A stretch of 64,000 nucleotides of DNA. It comes from Thermoleophilaceae bacterium. GTDB lineage: Bacteria; Actinomycetota; Thermoleophilia; Solirubrobacterales; Thermoleophilaceae. Under the pieces are notes generated by a model. The model ran no database searches and was not told the origin of the DNA. It saw only the letters and a list, made by a program, of their open reading frames with translations. The stretch is taken from assembly GCA_030446485.1 (NCBI GenBank), contig JAUJNF010000006.1, forward strand, positions 24,956 to 88,955, given 5' to 3'. Shown in pieces: positions 38,390-47,368 of the stretch. Made by a program: the position numbers and the translations under genes. Every line of letters begins with the position of its first letter. Position 1 is the stretch's first letter.

Positions 38390-39406
38390 ATGGCGGCCAA
38401 GCGAGTCAGGCCGAAGCTGCGGCGGACCGAGCGGGAGACGGTCGAGGCCAAGCGCAGGGGCGGCGCCCCCGAGGACCGGACCCCCGACAGCCCCCTGGAG
38501 CTCCAGGGCACGTCGAAGAGGGAGACCCTCAAGCGCACGGTCAAGGAGTTCCTGGCGGACGACATCACCGACCGGGCCGCCGCGCTCACCTACTACGGCG
38601 TGCTGGCGCTGTTCCCGGCGCTGATCGCGCTCGTGTCCATCCTCGGGCTGGTGGGCGAGTCCGCAACCCAGCCGCTGATCGACAACCTCAACGAGGTGGC
38701 CCCGGGACCGGCCCGCGAGATCCTCACCGGCGCCATCGAGGGGATCGCGGGCAGTCAGGGGTCGGCCGGGGCGGCGTTCGTGGTCGGGCTCGTCCTGGCG
38801 CTGAACGCCGCCTCGGGCTACATCGGCGCCTTCACGCGCGCCTCGAACGCCATATACGACGTCGAGGAAGGGCGTCCCGTGTGGAAGCGCAAGCCGATGC
38901 AGATCGGCATCACGCTCCTGCTCCTGATCCTCCTTGCCCTCATCGCCGTCGGGGTGACCGTCACGGGGCCCGTGGCCGAGGAGGTCGGCAAGCTCGTCGG
39001 CGCAGGCGACACGGCGGTCACCGCTTGGGGCATCGCCAAGTGGCCGGTGATCCTCGCGCTGGTCTCGTTTCTCTTCGCCTTCCTCTACTGGGCGGCCCCG
39101 AACGTGAAGCAGCCGGGCTTCCGGTTCATCAGCCCGGGCGGTCTGGTGGCGGTGCTCCTGTGGGTCGTGGCGTCGGCGCTGTTCGCCTTCTACGTCGCCA
39201 ACTTCGGCTCCTACAACAAGACCTACGGCTCGCTCGGCGGAGTGGTGGCCTTCCTCGTGTGGCTGTGGATCACCAACATCGCGATTTTGCTCGGAGCGGA
39301 GTTCAACGCCGAGCTCCAGCGCAGCCAGCAGGTCGAGGCCGGCCGCGATGCTCCCCTGGACCAGCCCTTCCTCGAGCCGCGGGACGTGTCGAAGCTCGAG
39401 AAGTGA
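38390..39406 (+). CDS. YihY/BrkB-family membrane protein
   Basis: This 338-residue protein has a charged N-terminal 45 residues and then six membrane helices. Family motifs are RAAALTYYGVLALFPALIAL, NAASGYIGAFTRASNAIYDVE, LLWVVASALFAFYVANFGSY and GGVVAFLVWLWITNIAILLG with GAEFNAEL after it. The family was once called RNase BN by mistake; its true role is unresolved. A small lipoprotein gene follows 20 bases later. Confidence 0.9.
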   Translation: MAAKRVRPKLRRTERETVEAKRRGGAPEDRTPDSPLELQGTSKRETLKRTVKEFLADDITDRAAALTYYGVLALFPALIALVSILGLVGESATQPLIDNLNEVAPGPAREILTGAIEGIAGSQGSAGAAFVVGLVLALNAASGYIGAFTRASNAIYDVEEGRPVWKRKPMQIGITLLLLILLALIAVGVTVTGPVAEEVGKLVGAGDTAVTAWGIAKWPVILALVSFLFAFLYWAAPNVKQPGFRFISPGGLVAVLLWVVASALFAFYVANFGSYNKTYGSLGGVVAFLVWLWITNIAILLGAEFNAELQRSQQVEAGRDAPLDQPFLEPRDVSKLEK

Positions 39407-39426
39407 GCGGATACGCTCGCGGACCC

Positions 39427-39999
39427 GTGAGACGCCCAGGCCTGCTGCTCGTGCTGACCGTGGCCATCGCCGGCTGCGGCGGGGGCGGGGATGGCGACAC
39501 CGCCTCCAGGCCCGCCGCCACCGCGGAGCGCTCTCCGCCGGCCGGCGGGCGCACCGCCGAGGACCCCGCCGACCGGGCCGCGCGCGAGCGCTACGTGGAG
39601 CAGGTCCGCCCCGCGTTCGCCCGGCTGCCGGCGGTGGACTCGCTGAGCGCCAGGGTGGGGGAGGCCGGGGCGCTCAGCGACATCACGCGAGCCGTCTCGA
39701 AGGCCGAGCGCGCCTTTGCGCCCACCGCGCGGCGGATCGAGGCCGTCGAGCCACCCGCCGAGGTCGTTTTCCTGCACCGGCGGCTCGTGGAGGCCAACGG
39801 CGCCTTCGCGCTCGAGCTGCAGGCCGCCCGCGCGAACGCCCAGGCCGGCAACACCGAGGGCGCCTCGGCCATCGGAAGCGCGGCCGACGGCTACCGAGCC
39901 GTGCTGGACGAGCTGGCCGCGCAGTTCGAGTCCCAGGGGTATCGGGGCCTCGGTGACCGGGCACCCGCGAGCTCAGGAACGCCTCCGCGGGTAGACTGA
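39427..39999 (+). CDS. Small lipoprotein of unknown function
   Basis: This 190-residue protein starts at GTG 39427 and has a lipoprotein signal (LLLVLTVAIAGCGGG) with a clear lipobox cysteine. A low-complexity linker rich in Ala, Pro and Thr follows, then a helical domain from about residue 50 (YVEQVRPAFARLPAVD...ANGAFALELQAARANAQAG). It would be anchored on the outer face of the membrane. No family recognised. Confidence 0.75.
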   Translation: MRRPGLLLVLTVAIAGCGGGGDGDTASRPAATAERSPPAGGRTAEDPADRAARERYVEQVRPAFARLPAVDSLSARVGEAGALSDITRAVSKAERAFAPTARRIEAVEPPAEVVFLHRRLVEANGAFALELQAARANAQAGNTEGASAIGSAADGYRAVLDELAAQFESQGYRGLGDRAPASSGTPPRVD

Positions 40000-40033
40000 C
40001 TCGCGAGTCAACGAGCCGATCAGGAGCCCCGAC

Positions 40034-41263
40034 ATGGCCGTCGCCACGCAGCCGTACGCAGAGCAGACCGACGAGCAGAAGGCCATCACCGAGATGGTCC
40101 ACCAGTTCGTGGACGAGCAGGTGCTGCCCATCGCCGAGGAGCACGACCACGAGGACAAGTTCCCGGAGGACGTGGTCGCGCAGATGCGCGAGCTCGGCCT
40201 CTTCGGCGTGACCATTCCCGAGGAGTACGGCGGCATGGGCCTCGACCTGACCACCTACGCGCTGATCGTCGAGGAGCTGTCGCGGGGGTGGATCTCGATC
40301 TCCGGCATCGTGAACACCCACTTCATCGGCTCGTACCTGCTCATGAAGTTCGGCACCGACGAGCAGAAGGAGCGCTGGCTGCCGCGGATGGCCACCGGCG
40401 AGCTGCGTGCGGCCTTCTCCCTGTCGGAGCCCGGGCTCGGCTCGGACGTCCAGGCCATTGGCACGCGCGCCAAGAGGGACGGCGATACCCAGACGGGCAC
40501 AGGCGACTGGGTGATCAACGGCCAGAAGATGTGGGTGACCAACGGCCTGCGCTCCGGCCTTGTGTTCCTGCTCGCCAAGTCCGATCCCGATGCGAGCCCG
40601 CCGTACAAGGGGATGACCTGCTTCGTCACCGAGAAGGAGCCCGGGCAGTCCGTGGGCGAGGGCCCGTACGCGGGCTTGACCGTTCCGCCCCAGATCAAGA
40701 AGATGGGCTACAAGGGCGTCGAGTCCACCGAGCTCGTGTACGAGGACTACCGCTGCCCGTCCGCGAACGTGCTGGGCGGCGAGGAGGCGGGCCTCGGCAA
40801 GGGCTTCGGGCAGATGATGGACGCCCTCGAGGTGGGCCGCGTGAACGTCGCGGCCCGCGGCGTGGGGATCGCCCAGCGCGCCCTCGAGCTCGCTCTGCGC
40901 TACTCGCAGGAGCGCAAGACCTTCGGCAAGCAGATCGCCGAGCACCAGGCGATCCAGTTCAAGCTGGCGGACATGGCCACCAAGGTTGAGGCGGCGCGCC
41001 TGCTTACCCGCAAGGCCGCTCGCCTGAAGGACGCCGGCGAGCGATCGGACCTCGAGGCGGGAATGGCCAAGCTGTTCGCGTCGGAGACGGGCAAGGAGGT
41101 GGTCGAGGACTCCTTCCGCATCCACGGCGGCTACGGCTACTCCAAGGAGTACGAGATCGAGCGGCTCTACCGGGACGCCCCGCTGCTGCTGATCGGCGAG
41201 GGCACCTCCGAGATCCAGCGCATGGTGATCGGGAAGAAGCTGCTGCAGCGGCACAAGGTCTAG
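40034..41263 (+). CDS. Acyl-CoA dehydrogenase
   Basis: This 409-residue flavoenzyme has all the family blocks: FGVTIPEEYGGMGLD, FSLSEPGLGSDVQAIGTRA for FAD/substrate contact, KMWVTNGLRSGLVF, LEVGRVNVAARGVGIAQRAL, RKTFGKQIAEHQAIQF, and the C-terminal FRIHGGYGYSKEYEIERLYR with IGEGTSEIQRMVIGKKLL. It oxidises an acyl-CoA to the enoyl-CoA and passes electrons to ETF. AGGAG precedes the ATG by 7 bases. It appears to be a single-gene unit. Confidence 0.93.
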   Translation: MAVATQPYAEQTDEQKAITEMVHQFVDEQVLPIAEEHDHEDKFPEDVVAQMRELGLFGVTIPEEYGGMGLDLTTYALIVEELSRGWISISGIVNTHFIGSYLLMKFGTDEQKERWLPRMATGELRAAFSLSEPGLGSDVQAIGTRAKRDGDTQTGTGDWVINGQKMWVTNGLRSGLVFLLAKSDPDASPPYKGMTCFVTEKEPGQSVGEGPYAGLTVPPQIKKMGYKGVESTELVYEDYRCPSANVLGGEEAGLGKGFGQMMDALEVGRVNVAARGVGIAQRALELALRYSQERKTFGKQIAEHQAIQFKLADMATKVEAARLLTRKAARLKDAGERSDLEAGMAKLFASETGKEVVEDSFRIHGGYGYSKEYEIERLYRDAPLLLIGEGTSEIQRMVIGKKLLQRHKV

Positions 41264-41428
41264 CCCGAGCCCGCCTGCCGGGCGAGCCGGACCAAGGCCT
41301 CGGCCGGCTCGATCGCGCTCCGCCGCAGGAACTCCAGCAGGGTGGTCTCCGCCTCGCTGGCGCCAGACGGGCAGGTGGGTCCTGCGGCCCGAGGCGGGCG
41401 TGCCCAGTAGCTAGGATCCGCGGCCCCC

Positions 41429-41803
41429 GTGGCTTCCACAGACGCCAAGAGCCTCATCGAGCAGGCCGTCAAGAACGTGCAGGATGAGGTTCATTCGCTG
41501 CAGCAGCTGAAGCTCGTGTTCGCGGTCGAGCTGCAGGGCGGCCGGGACGTGCAGATGTACCGGGTCGAGTTGCCGGGGCCGGTGGTTACCAAGAGCATGG
41601 CGGGGGACGCGAAGGTGCGCGTGACCGTTCCGCGGGCCTTCTTCAACGTGATGGCCGTCGAGGGGAGGGTGGCGGACTGGCGCGAGGCGTTCGCGCATGG
41701 GCCGGCCAAGGCCTCGGGTCCCCCGCAGATCCTCAAGCTGATCGACAAGGTGGTCGAGCGGCACGAGGAGCGCGACCGCCTGCGCAAGCAGTCGCACCCC
41801 TAG
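41429..41803 (+). CDS. Small protein, possibly SCP2-like
   Basis: This 124-residue protein starts with GTG. A predicted alpha/beta pattern includes a strand pair FAVELQGGRDVQMYRVEL, a segment VRVTVPRAFFNVMAVEGRVADWREAF and a final charged helix LIDKVVERHEERDRLRKQ. The middle part (acidic strand, hydrophobic FF, then a 'GK-x-x-WREAF'-like turn) recalls SCP2 sterol-carrier domains, but the similarity is weak. No functional claim is warranted. Confidence 0.65.
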   Translation: MASTDAKSLIEQAVKNVQDEVHSLQQLKLVFAVELQGGRDVQMYRVELPGPVVTKSMAGDAKVRVTVPRAFFNVMAVEGRVADWREAFAHGPAKASGPPQILKLIDKVVERHEERDRLRKQSHP

Positions 41804-41839
41804 CGGGGCACAGGCACCCGAGGGCACAGGCACCCCGAT

Positions 41840-42601
41840 TCAGCCGGGCCCGCCGGCGACCTGCTCGCGGGGGCACCAGAAGGTGGTGCGGCCCCCCACC
41901 GTGGCCCGCTCGAGCGGCGTCCCGCAGCGTGGGCAGGCCCCGCCGCGGCGGCGGGCGGGCATCAGGTTTCCGTTGTGCACTCCACCGCGGCTGATCGCGT
42001 CCCTCGTCGCGGCTCGCAGCGCGCGGCGCAGCGCGTCGAGCTCCTGGCTGTTGAGCTCGCCGGAGAGCCGAAGAGGCGAGAGGCGCGCGCGCCACAGCGT
42101 CTCGTCCGCGAGGAGGTTTCCGACGCCGGCGATCGTCGACTGGTCGAGGAGGCGCGCCTTGAGGGGCAGTGTGCCGCGGCCGACCCGTCGGCGGAATGCG
42201 TCGCGGCCGATCTCGGCGGCGTCCGGGCCGAGGCCCGAGAGGTCCGGGTCGAGCACGGCGCGCGACAGGCGCCGCTTGTCGCGCAGGGCCAGTCGTCCTC
42301 CGTCCACGAATGTCACCGAGAAGCGGTCCCAGCCGCGCGGTGCAGGCTCGCCGTCCACCACCACGTGCCCGGACATGCCGAGATGCAGGCCGAGCACGGG
42401 GCCGCTCGTCTCCACCCACATCGTCTTGCCGCGGCGGTGGGCGCTCTCGAGCACGCGGCCGGTGAGGGCGGCGGCGATCTCGCCCGGCGCGTGAGGACGG
42501 CAGACGAAGGTGTCGGCGTCATCCACGGCGGCGATCGTGCGTCCGAGGGCCCTGCTCGCGATTGCCGCACGAGCACGCTCGACCTCCGGGAGCTCAGGCA
42601 T
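41840..42601 (-). CDS. Formamidopyrimidine-DNA glycosylase/endonuclease VIII family protein
   Basis: This 253-residue base-excision repair enzyme begins MPELPEVE, so Pro2 (the catalytic amine) and Glu3 are present after Met removal. RRGKTMWVETSG and LGLHLGMSGHV match the N-terminal domain. The H2TH helix region is LLDQSTIAGVGNLLADE with its DNA-contact Asn. The C-terminal zinc finger reads CPRCGTPLERATVGGRTTFWCPREQ: three cysteines are present but the fourth position, usually Cys in CPRCQ, is Glu. Zinc binding may be altered or use another ligand. It is divergent from the SpoIIE-type phosphatase gene. Confidence 0.9.
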   Translation of the reverse strand: MPELPEVERARAAIASRALGRTIAAVDDADTFVCRPHAPGEIAAALTGRVLESAHRRGKTMWVETSGPVLGLHLGMSGHVVVDGEPAPRGWDRFSVTFVDGGRLALRDKRRLSRAVLDPDLSGLGPDAAEIGRDAFRRRVGRGTLPLKARLLDQSTIAGVGNLLADETLWRARLSPLRLSGELNSQELDALRRALRAATRDAISRGGVHNGNLMPARRRGGACPRCGTPLERATVGGRTTFWCPREQVAGGPG

Positions 42602-42641
42602 TGGTGCGAAAAGCACGCATTGCGTTCTCTAGTCTGACCAT

Positions 42642-44933
42642 GTGGCGGACACGGGGGAACTGCAGTTCACTGTCGCTCGCGTGCTCTCGGAGTCGCCCGT
42701 CCTGGAGCGAGCCGCTCCGCGCATCCTGGCCACCCTCGGTGAGGGGCTCGGGTGGAGCCTTGGAGTCCTGTGGGAGGTGGCGCCCGGCGGTGATGTCCTG
42801 CGCGCCTACCACCTGTGGAGCGTGCCGGACTACGACCTGACGGCCTTCGCGGAGGCCACCCGCCGTACGGCACTCCCCGTCGGAGTGGGCCTTCCCGGGC
42901 AGGTGTGGTCGAGTGGACGGCCGACCTGGTTCGCCGAGCTCGCGGAGGACGACAACTTCGTGCGCGCGCCGGCCGCGAACGAGGCGGGGCTCCGGTCGGC
43001 GGTCGTCGTGCCGGTTTGGGGCCGTCGCAACCTGCTGGGCGTCATCGAGCTCTTCTCGATCGAGCGACGAGAGCTCGAGCCCGAGCTGCTCGAGGCGCTG
43101 CGCGCCATCGGAGGGCAGATCGGCCAGTACGTCGACAACAGCCGTGCCGAGGACGCCGTGCGGGCCAGCGAGGCGACCCGCGCGGCCATGCTCGAGTCGG
43201 CGCTCGACTGCATCGTGGCCATGGACCACAGGGGCTACGTGGTCGAGTTCAACCCGGCCGCCGAACGGACCTTCGGGTACCGCCGCGCCGAAGTGGTGGG
43301 TCGCTCGATGGCCGAGTCGATCGTGCCTCCCGCGCTCCGCGAGGCCCACCGCAAGGGACTCGCCCACTACCTCGCAACGGGGGAGGGCGCGATCATCGGG
43401 CAGCGCATAGAGATCGTCGGGATGCGCGCCGACGGGACCGAGCTCCCGGTCGAGCTCGCGGTCACGCGGGTCGCCGGCAGCGAGCCGCCCATGTTCACCG
43501 CCTACCTGCGCGACATCACCGAGAAGAAGCAGGCCGACGAGGAGCGTGCGCGCCTGCTCGAGCTCGAGCACGGGGCCCGCGTGCGCGCTGAGCGCGCTGA
43601 GCGCAGCGCCGCGTTCCTCGCCGAGGCGGGCGCCGTGCTCGGAGCCTCCCTCGACTACGACACCACGCTCCAGCAGGTGGCGAGCGTGGCCGTCCCGGGC
43701 TTTGCCGACTGGTGCGCCGTCGACATGCTGCAGCCGAGCGGCTCGATCAAGCGCGTGGCAGTCGCCCATCGGGACCCGGGCAAGCGAGAGAACCTCCTGG
43801 AGATCGCCCGCCGGTACCCGACGAACCCGAACGTCGGACCGGTCGCCGTCGCCCTGCGCACCGGACGGTCCGAGCTGCTACCCGAGATCTCGGACGAGCT
43901 GGTCCTGAGCATGGCCCACGATGCGGAGCATCTGCGCCTGCTGCGCTCGCTGCGCCCGGACGCCGCGGTGATCGCCCCGTTGTGGGTGGACGACAACATC
44001 ATCGGCGTGATGGCCTTGGCGGTCGCGGAGTCGGGGCGCCGCTACGACGAGTCCGACCTCGCGGTGGCCGAGGAGCTGGCCCGGCGGGCGGCGGCGGCCA
44101 TCGAGAACGCCCGCGTGTACCAGGACCGCAGCCACATCGCACACACCCTCCAGCAGAGCCTGCTGCCGCCCGCACTGCCGGCGATCCCCGGCTGGGAGGT
44201 GGCCGGGCGCTACCGGACGAGCGGAGAGGCGAACGAGGTGGGCGGGGACTTCTACGACCTCTTCCAGACCGCCGACTCCACCTGGGTCTTCGTCCTCGGC
44301 GACGTATCCGGCAAGGGAGCCTCGGCCGCCGCCGTGACGGCGCTTGCGCGCTACACGCTCCGGGCGGCGGCGATGCGCGAGCGCCGGCCGAGCGGAATGC
44401 TCGAGATCCTGAACGACGCGCTGTTGCTGCAGCGGGGACCGGAGGAGTTCTGCAGCGTGATCTGCGGGCTGCTCGAGCTGGCCGGAGGCCACCCGCGGCT
44501 GACCATCGCGAGCGGCGGCCATCCGCTGCCCTGGCTCCTCCGGGCGAGTGGCGAGGTGGAGGAGGTCGGCGCACCGGGGATGCTGCTGGGCATCGGGCCG
44601 GACCCCCTGCTCGAGGACCGCAACGTCGAGCTCGGGCCGGGTGACAGCCTGTTTCTGTTCACCGACGGGCTGGTCGACGCTCACGCGCCGGAGGTGATCA
44701 TCACCTCCGAGGATCTCCGCACGATCATGGCCTCGTGTTCAGGGCTCGAGCCGGCGAGGGCCGCGGAGCGGATCGAGCGGGCGGTGGTCGGGCAGCGCGA
44801 GTCCGAGGTGCGGGACGACATCGCCATCCTCGCGCTGCGGCTGAGCGCTACGAGAAACGGCGCGGCGCCCGGCCACGAGCCGGAGCTGGTGGCTCCGGGG
44901 GCCCCACCACAGCCTCCGGATCACACCACGTAG
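42642..44933 (+). CDS. GAF-PAS-GAF-SpoIIE (PP2C-type) phosphatase
   Basis: This 763-residue multidomain signalling protein has GAF 1 (about 20-165; AAGLRSAVVVPVWGRRNLLGV region), PAS (about 180-300; ALDCIVAMDHRGYVVEFNPA), GAF 2 (about 330-490; ADWCAVDMLQPSGSIKRV) and SpoIIE/PP2C (about 520-745; GEANEVGGDFYDLF, LGDVSGKGASAAAVTALARY, FTDGLVDA). The metal-binding Asp residues of the phosphatase are present. Such RsbU-like proteins dephosphorylate anti-sigma-antagonists in the general stress response. No histidine-kinase or anti-sigma gene is adjacent, so its partner is elsewhere. GTG start. Confidence 0.92.
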   Translation: MADTGELQFTVARVLSESPVLERAAPRILATLGEGLGWSLGVLWEVAPGGDVLRAYHLWSVPDYDLTAFAEATRRTALPVGVGLPGQVWSSGRPTWFAELAEDDNFVRAPAANEAGLRSAVVVPVWGRRNLLGVIELFSIERRELEPELLEALRAIGGQIGQYVDNSRAEDAVRASEATRAAMLESALDCIVAMDHRGYVVEFNPAAERTFGYRRAEVVGRSMAESIVPPALREAHRKGLAHYLATGEGAIIGQRIEIVGMRADGTELPVELAVTRVAGSEPPMFTAYLRDITEKKQADEERARLLELEHGARVRAERAERSAAFLAEAGAVLGASLDYDTTLQQVASVAVPGFADWCAVDMLQPSGSIKRVAVAHRDPGKRENLLEIARRYPTNPNVGPVAVALRTGRSELLPEISDELVLSMAHDAEHLRLLRSLRPDAAVIAPLWVDDNIIGVMALAVAESGRRYDESDLAVAEELARRAAAAIENARVYQDRSHIAHTLQQSLLPPALPAIPGWEVAGRYRTSGEANEVGGDFYDLFQTADSTWVFVLGDVSGKGASAAAVTALARYTLRAAAMRERRPSGMLEILNDALLLQRGPEEFCSVICGLLELAGGHPRLTIASGGHPLPWLLRASGEVEEVGAPGMLLGIGPDPLLEDRNVELGPGDSLFLFTDGLVDAHAPEVIITSEDLRTIMASCSGLEPARAAERIERAVVGQRESEVRDDIAILALRLSATRNGAAPGHEPELVAPGAPPQPPDHTT

Positions 44934-45565
44934 GGGTCGACCGCCCTCAGCACCTCGTCGCGCTCCAGGGCCTCGTCGAAGGCCTCCGGCGCGATCTCGG
45001 CCCCGCGCTTGAGCCTGATCAGCGCCGCATGCCGCCCCTCCACCTGCGCGATCGTGCCGGCTGCGGCGAGCAGCTTCTTGTCCTTGATCTGCGGCGCGGC
45101 GCCGTTGTAGGCGCTCACCCCCGTGTCCTCGAAGGTCTGGGCGAGAGTCAGGTACTTCTCCTGGCTGGCGAACGCGTCCCCGAAGTCGACCTCGGGGTCC
45201 GGAACCGGCTCACCGCCCAGGTTGCGGATCATCGTCGTGAGCACGCTCACGTGCTCGGTCTCGTTGTCTCGCAGCTCCGTGGTCAGCTCCTTCAGGTCGC
45301 CGCTCAGGCCCCTGACCTCGGTGAGCGCCTGCTCATAGAAGGCGGCCTCGAGCACCTCGAGCGTGTAGGCGAAGTTGAGGATGTCGACGTCGCCCGACTC
45401 GCCCTCCGCCTCCTGGGCGATCACCTGGCGGACGAGCGGCGTAACGGCGGCGCCCCCGTAGATCGCGCCCGCGGCCAGGGCGCTGCGCAGCATGAACGCA
45501 CTGCGCGTCAGCCCACGGACCTCCACGGCGGCGAGCTCGGGCAGGACGAGCTTGGTGTTCGGCAT
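44921..45565 (-). CDS. Ferritin-like domain protein (exported)
   Basis: This 214-residue protein has an N-terminal hydrophobic segment (SAFMLRSALAAGAIYGGAAV), probably a signal/anchor, then a four-helix ferritin-like bundle. Candidate di-iron ligands occur in YTLEVLEAAFYEQAL, ELRDNETEHVSVL and IAQVEGRHAALIRL (E...ExxH pattern). ATG 45565 is chosen because AGGA stands 6 bases upstream; an ATG at 45571 overlaps the site. The second ferritin-like gene is directly upstream. Iron storage or peroxide defence at the cell surface is plausible but not shown. Confidence 0.83.
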   Translation of the reverse strand: MPNTKLVLPELAAVEVRGLTRSAFMLRSALAAGAIYGGAAVTPLVRQVIAQEAEGESGDVDILNFAYTLEVLEAAFYEQALTEVRGLSGDLKELTTELRDNETEHVSVLTTMIRNLGGEPVPDPEVDFGDAFASQEKYLTLAQTFEDTGVSAYNGAAPQIKDKKLLAAAGTIAQVEGRHAALIRLKRGAEIAPEAFDEALERDEVLRAVDPYVV

Positions 45566-45585
45566 GTTCATTCCTTTCCGGCCGG

Positions 45586-46296
45586 CTAGGCGATGAAGGG
45601 CTTGACGAGCTTCATGACCTCGTCCATGGTCTTGGGCTTGGCGAACGCGCCGTCGGGCACGGCGCCGACGAACTCGCCGCTGCCCCGAAGGCCGTTGCCG
45701 GCCAGGTCGTTGAGCGCGGCGGCGTGGCGAGCCTCGACGGTGTGGATGGCCAGAGCGGCGTTGAGGATGTCCTCGCTCATGATCTTGTCGGCCTGGCCCA
45801 GGTAGGCCGAGGCGCCCACGTTCTCGACCATCGCGGCGGTGGCCAGGATCTTCGCCTCTCCGCCGGCAAGGACCGAGTCGAATTTCGTCTTCGGCTTCTC
45901 CACCGCGGGAGAGCCGAGCTGCTTCACCACGCCGCTCAGCGCGTCGACGTGCTCCTGCTCGTTCTCTCCGATCCGCTTGGCCATGTCGACGAGCTTGGGA
46001 TCCTTCACCACGCCGCTCGCGATCACCTTCTCGTAGAAGTCGGCTTCGATCAGCTCGAGCAACAGGGCGTACTGGGTGATCTCCAGGTCGCTGCCCCCCT
46101 GCGAGGCCGGGTCGTTGACGCCGCCCTGCACCCGCTCTCCCTCGCTGCCCTCCGAGCCGCTGCCGCACGCCGCCACCAGGGCCGCGAAGGCGGTGGCAGC
46201 GCCAGCTCCCCCGACCATCTGCATGAATCGCTTGCGCGACGCCCCATCGGCCACGCGCTCCCGCAGCTCCGCGCCCCCAGCCTGCCTGTGCTCCAT
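45586..46296 (-). CDS. Ferritin-like lipoprotein
   Basis: This 236-residue protein has a leader with SRKRFMQMVGGAG (Tat-like) and a lipobox LVAACGSG. A Ser/Gly/Glu-rich linker follows, then a ferritin-like bundle with LLLELIEADFYEKVI, GENEQEHVDALSGVV and IHTVEARHAAALNDL supplying the Glu/His ligands. It is related to the neighbouring 214-residue protein and shares its operon. GAGGGGGAG precedes the ATG. Confidence 0.83.
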   Translation of the reverse strand: MEHRQAGGAELRERVADGASRKRFMQMVGGAGAATAFAALVAACGSGSEGSEGERVQGGVNDPASQGGSDLEITQYALLLELIEADFYEKVIASGVVKDPKLVDMAKRIGENEQEHVDALSGVVKQLGSPAVEKPKTKFDSVLAGGEAKILATAAMVENVGASAYLGQADKIMSEDILNAALAIHTVEARHAAALNDLAGNGLRGSGEFVGAVPDGAFAKPKTMDEVMKLVKPFIA

Positions 46297-46364
46297 CGCT
46301 CCCCCTCGATTGCCGAGCGCCGCACTCTACGCACAACGAGCGGCGTCCCGCGCCGGTCGCCAGA

Positions 46365-46919
46365 ATGAGGCTCGTGACCTCCCTGCGCGGCCAGCTGCTC
46401 GTGGCCTCACCGGCGCTGGTGGACCCGAACTTCCGGCGCGCGGTGGTGCTGGTGGCCGAGCACGGCGAGGACGGCGCCATGGGTGTTGTGTTGAACAGGC
46501 CAAGCGAGATCCGGGTGTCCGACGCGCTTCCCGGGCTTCTCACCGTCATAGCCGACGACGAGCCGGTCTTCCGCGGTGGACCGGTGGGCCCGGAGGGCGT
46601 CGTGGTGCTCGCCCGGTTCAGTGAGCCGGGGCGTGCCGTGGCCCCGATCGCACCCGACGTCGGCTTCGTGGGCGCCCACGAGGAAGTGGACGACCTGGCC
46701 GGCGTGGTGCGGCGGGCCCGCGCCTTCGCCGGCCATGCCGGCTGGGGGCCCGGCCAGCTCGATGCCGAGCTGCGCGACGACGGATGGATCCTGGCCGAGG
46801 CCGAGCCTGACGACCTGTTCACCGAGGATCCCGAGGCCCTGTGGCGCCGAGTGCTCGAGCGCAAGGGCGGCCGCTACGCCCTGGTGGCGCAGATGCCGCT
46901 TGACCCCTCGCTGAACTGA
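46365..46919 (+). CDS. YqgE/AlgH family protein
   Basis: This 184-residue protein shows the UPF0301 signature: SLRGQLLVASPALVDPNFRR at the N-terminus, HGEDGAMGVVLNRPSE, VFRGGPVGPEG and AGWGPGQLDAELRDDGW. The family is widespread and its function is not established, with proposed roles in transcriptional regulation. It is a single gene, divergent from the ferritin-like operon. Confidence 0.92.
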   Translation: MRLVTSLRGQLLVASPALVDPNFRRAVVLVAEHGEDGAMGVVLNRPSEIRVSDALPGLLTVIADDEPVFRGGPVGPEGVVVLARFSEPGRAVAPIAPDVGFVGAHEEVDDLAGVVRRARAFAGHAGWGPGQLDAELRDDGWILAEAEPDDLFTEDPEALWRRVLERKGGRYALVAQMPLDPSLN

Positions 46920-46942
46920 GAGCAGGGCGGCTGGCCCGTCTG

Positions 46943-47272
46943 TCAGGTGGGCAGCACAACCGTCTTCAGCACGGTGCACTCGTCGATCGAGTAGCCGAGC
47001 CCCTCGCGGCCGATGCCCGAGTCCGGCTTGCGGCCGCCGAACGGGAAGTGGCCGACCCCGTGCGCCGGCGCGTCGTTCACGTGCACCATCCCGCACTCGA
47101 GCGCCCGCGCGGCGCCCCAGGCGCTGTCCAGTGCCGTCGATCGGGGAGCGCACCTCGAAGGTCCCGCCGCCGGCGGCCGGGCGCCACTCGCCGCCGATCA
47201 GGAGCCGCAGGGTCGCCGGGCCTCCGCCGGGATCCGGCTCCACGGCGGGGTGAAACAAGGAGGGCAAGTCGA
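46943..47272 (-). pseudogene. Aldehyde dehydrogenase remnant with internal deletion
   Basis: On the minus strand an N-terminal piece resembling an aldehyde dehydrogenase ([41 protein letters not shown]) runs to about 47140. It is then joined directly to the extreme C-terminus of the same family ([39 protein letters not shown], stop at 46943). About 350-400 central codons, including the catalytic Cys and Glu, are missing, and the two pieces are not in the same frame. This is either a deletion pseudogene or an assembly collapse. Confidence 0.8.
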
Positions 47273-47368
47273 CCGCTGGTCGTGAGACGTCGCGGGATCT
47301 CGAGGAGGGGCGTGCGGGAACAGCTCGCCACGCGATCCAGCTCGCGTGGTGGTGCGCCGACACGCCGG

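Noticed and set aside
36955-39426. Long rightward open frame upstream of the lipoprotein
   Set aside because: Most of it lies antisense to the acyl-CoA synthetase and secreted-protein genes; only the part from GTG 39427 shows a real signal peptide and lipobox.
41260-41472. Small leftward frame of 70 codons between the acyl-CoA dehydrogenase and the SCP2-like gene
   Set aside because: It overlaps the start of the rightward gene, has no convincing ribosome-binding site and matches no family.
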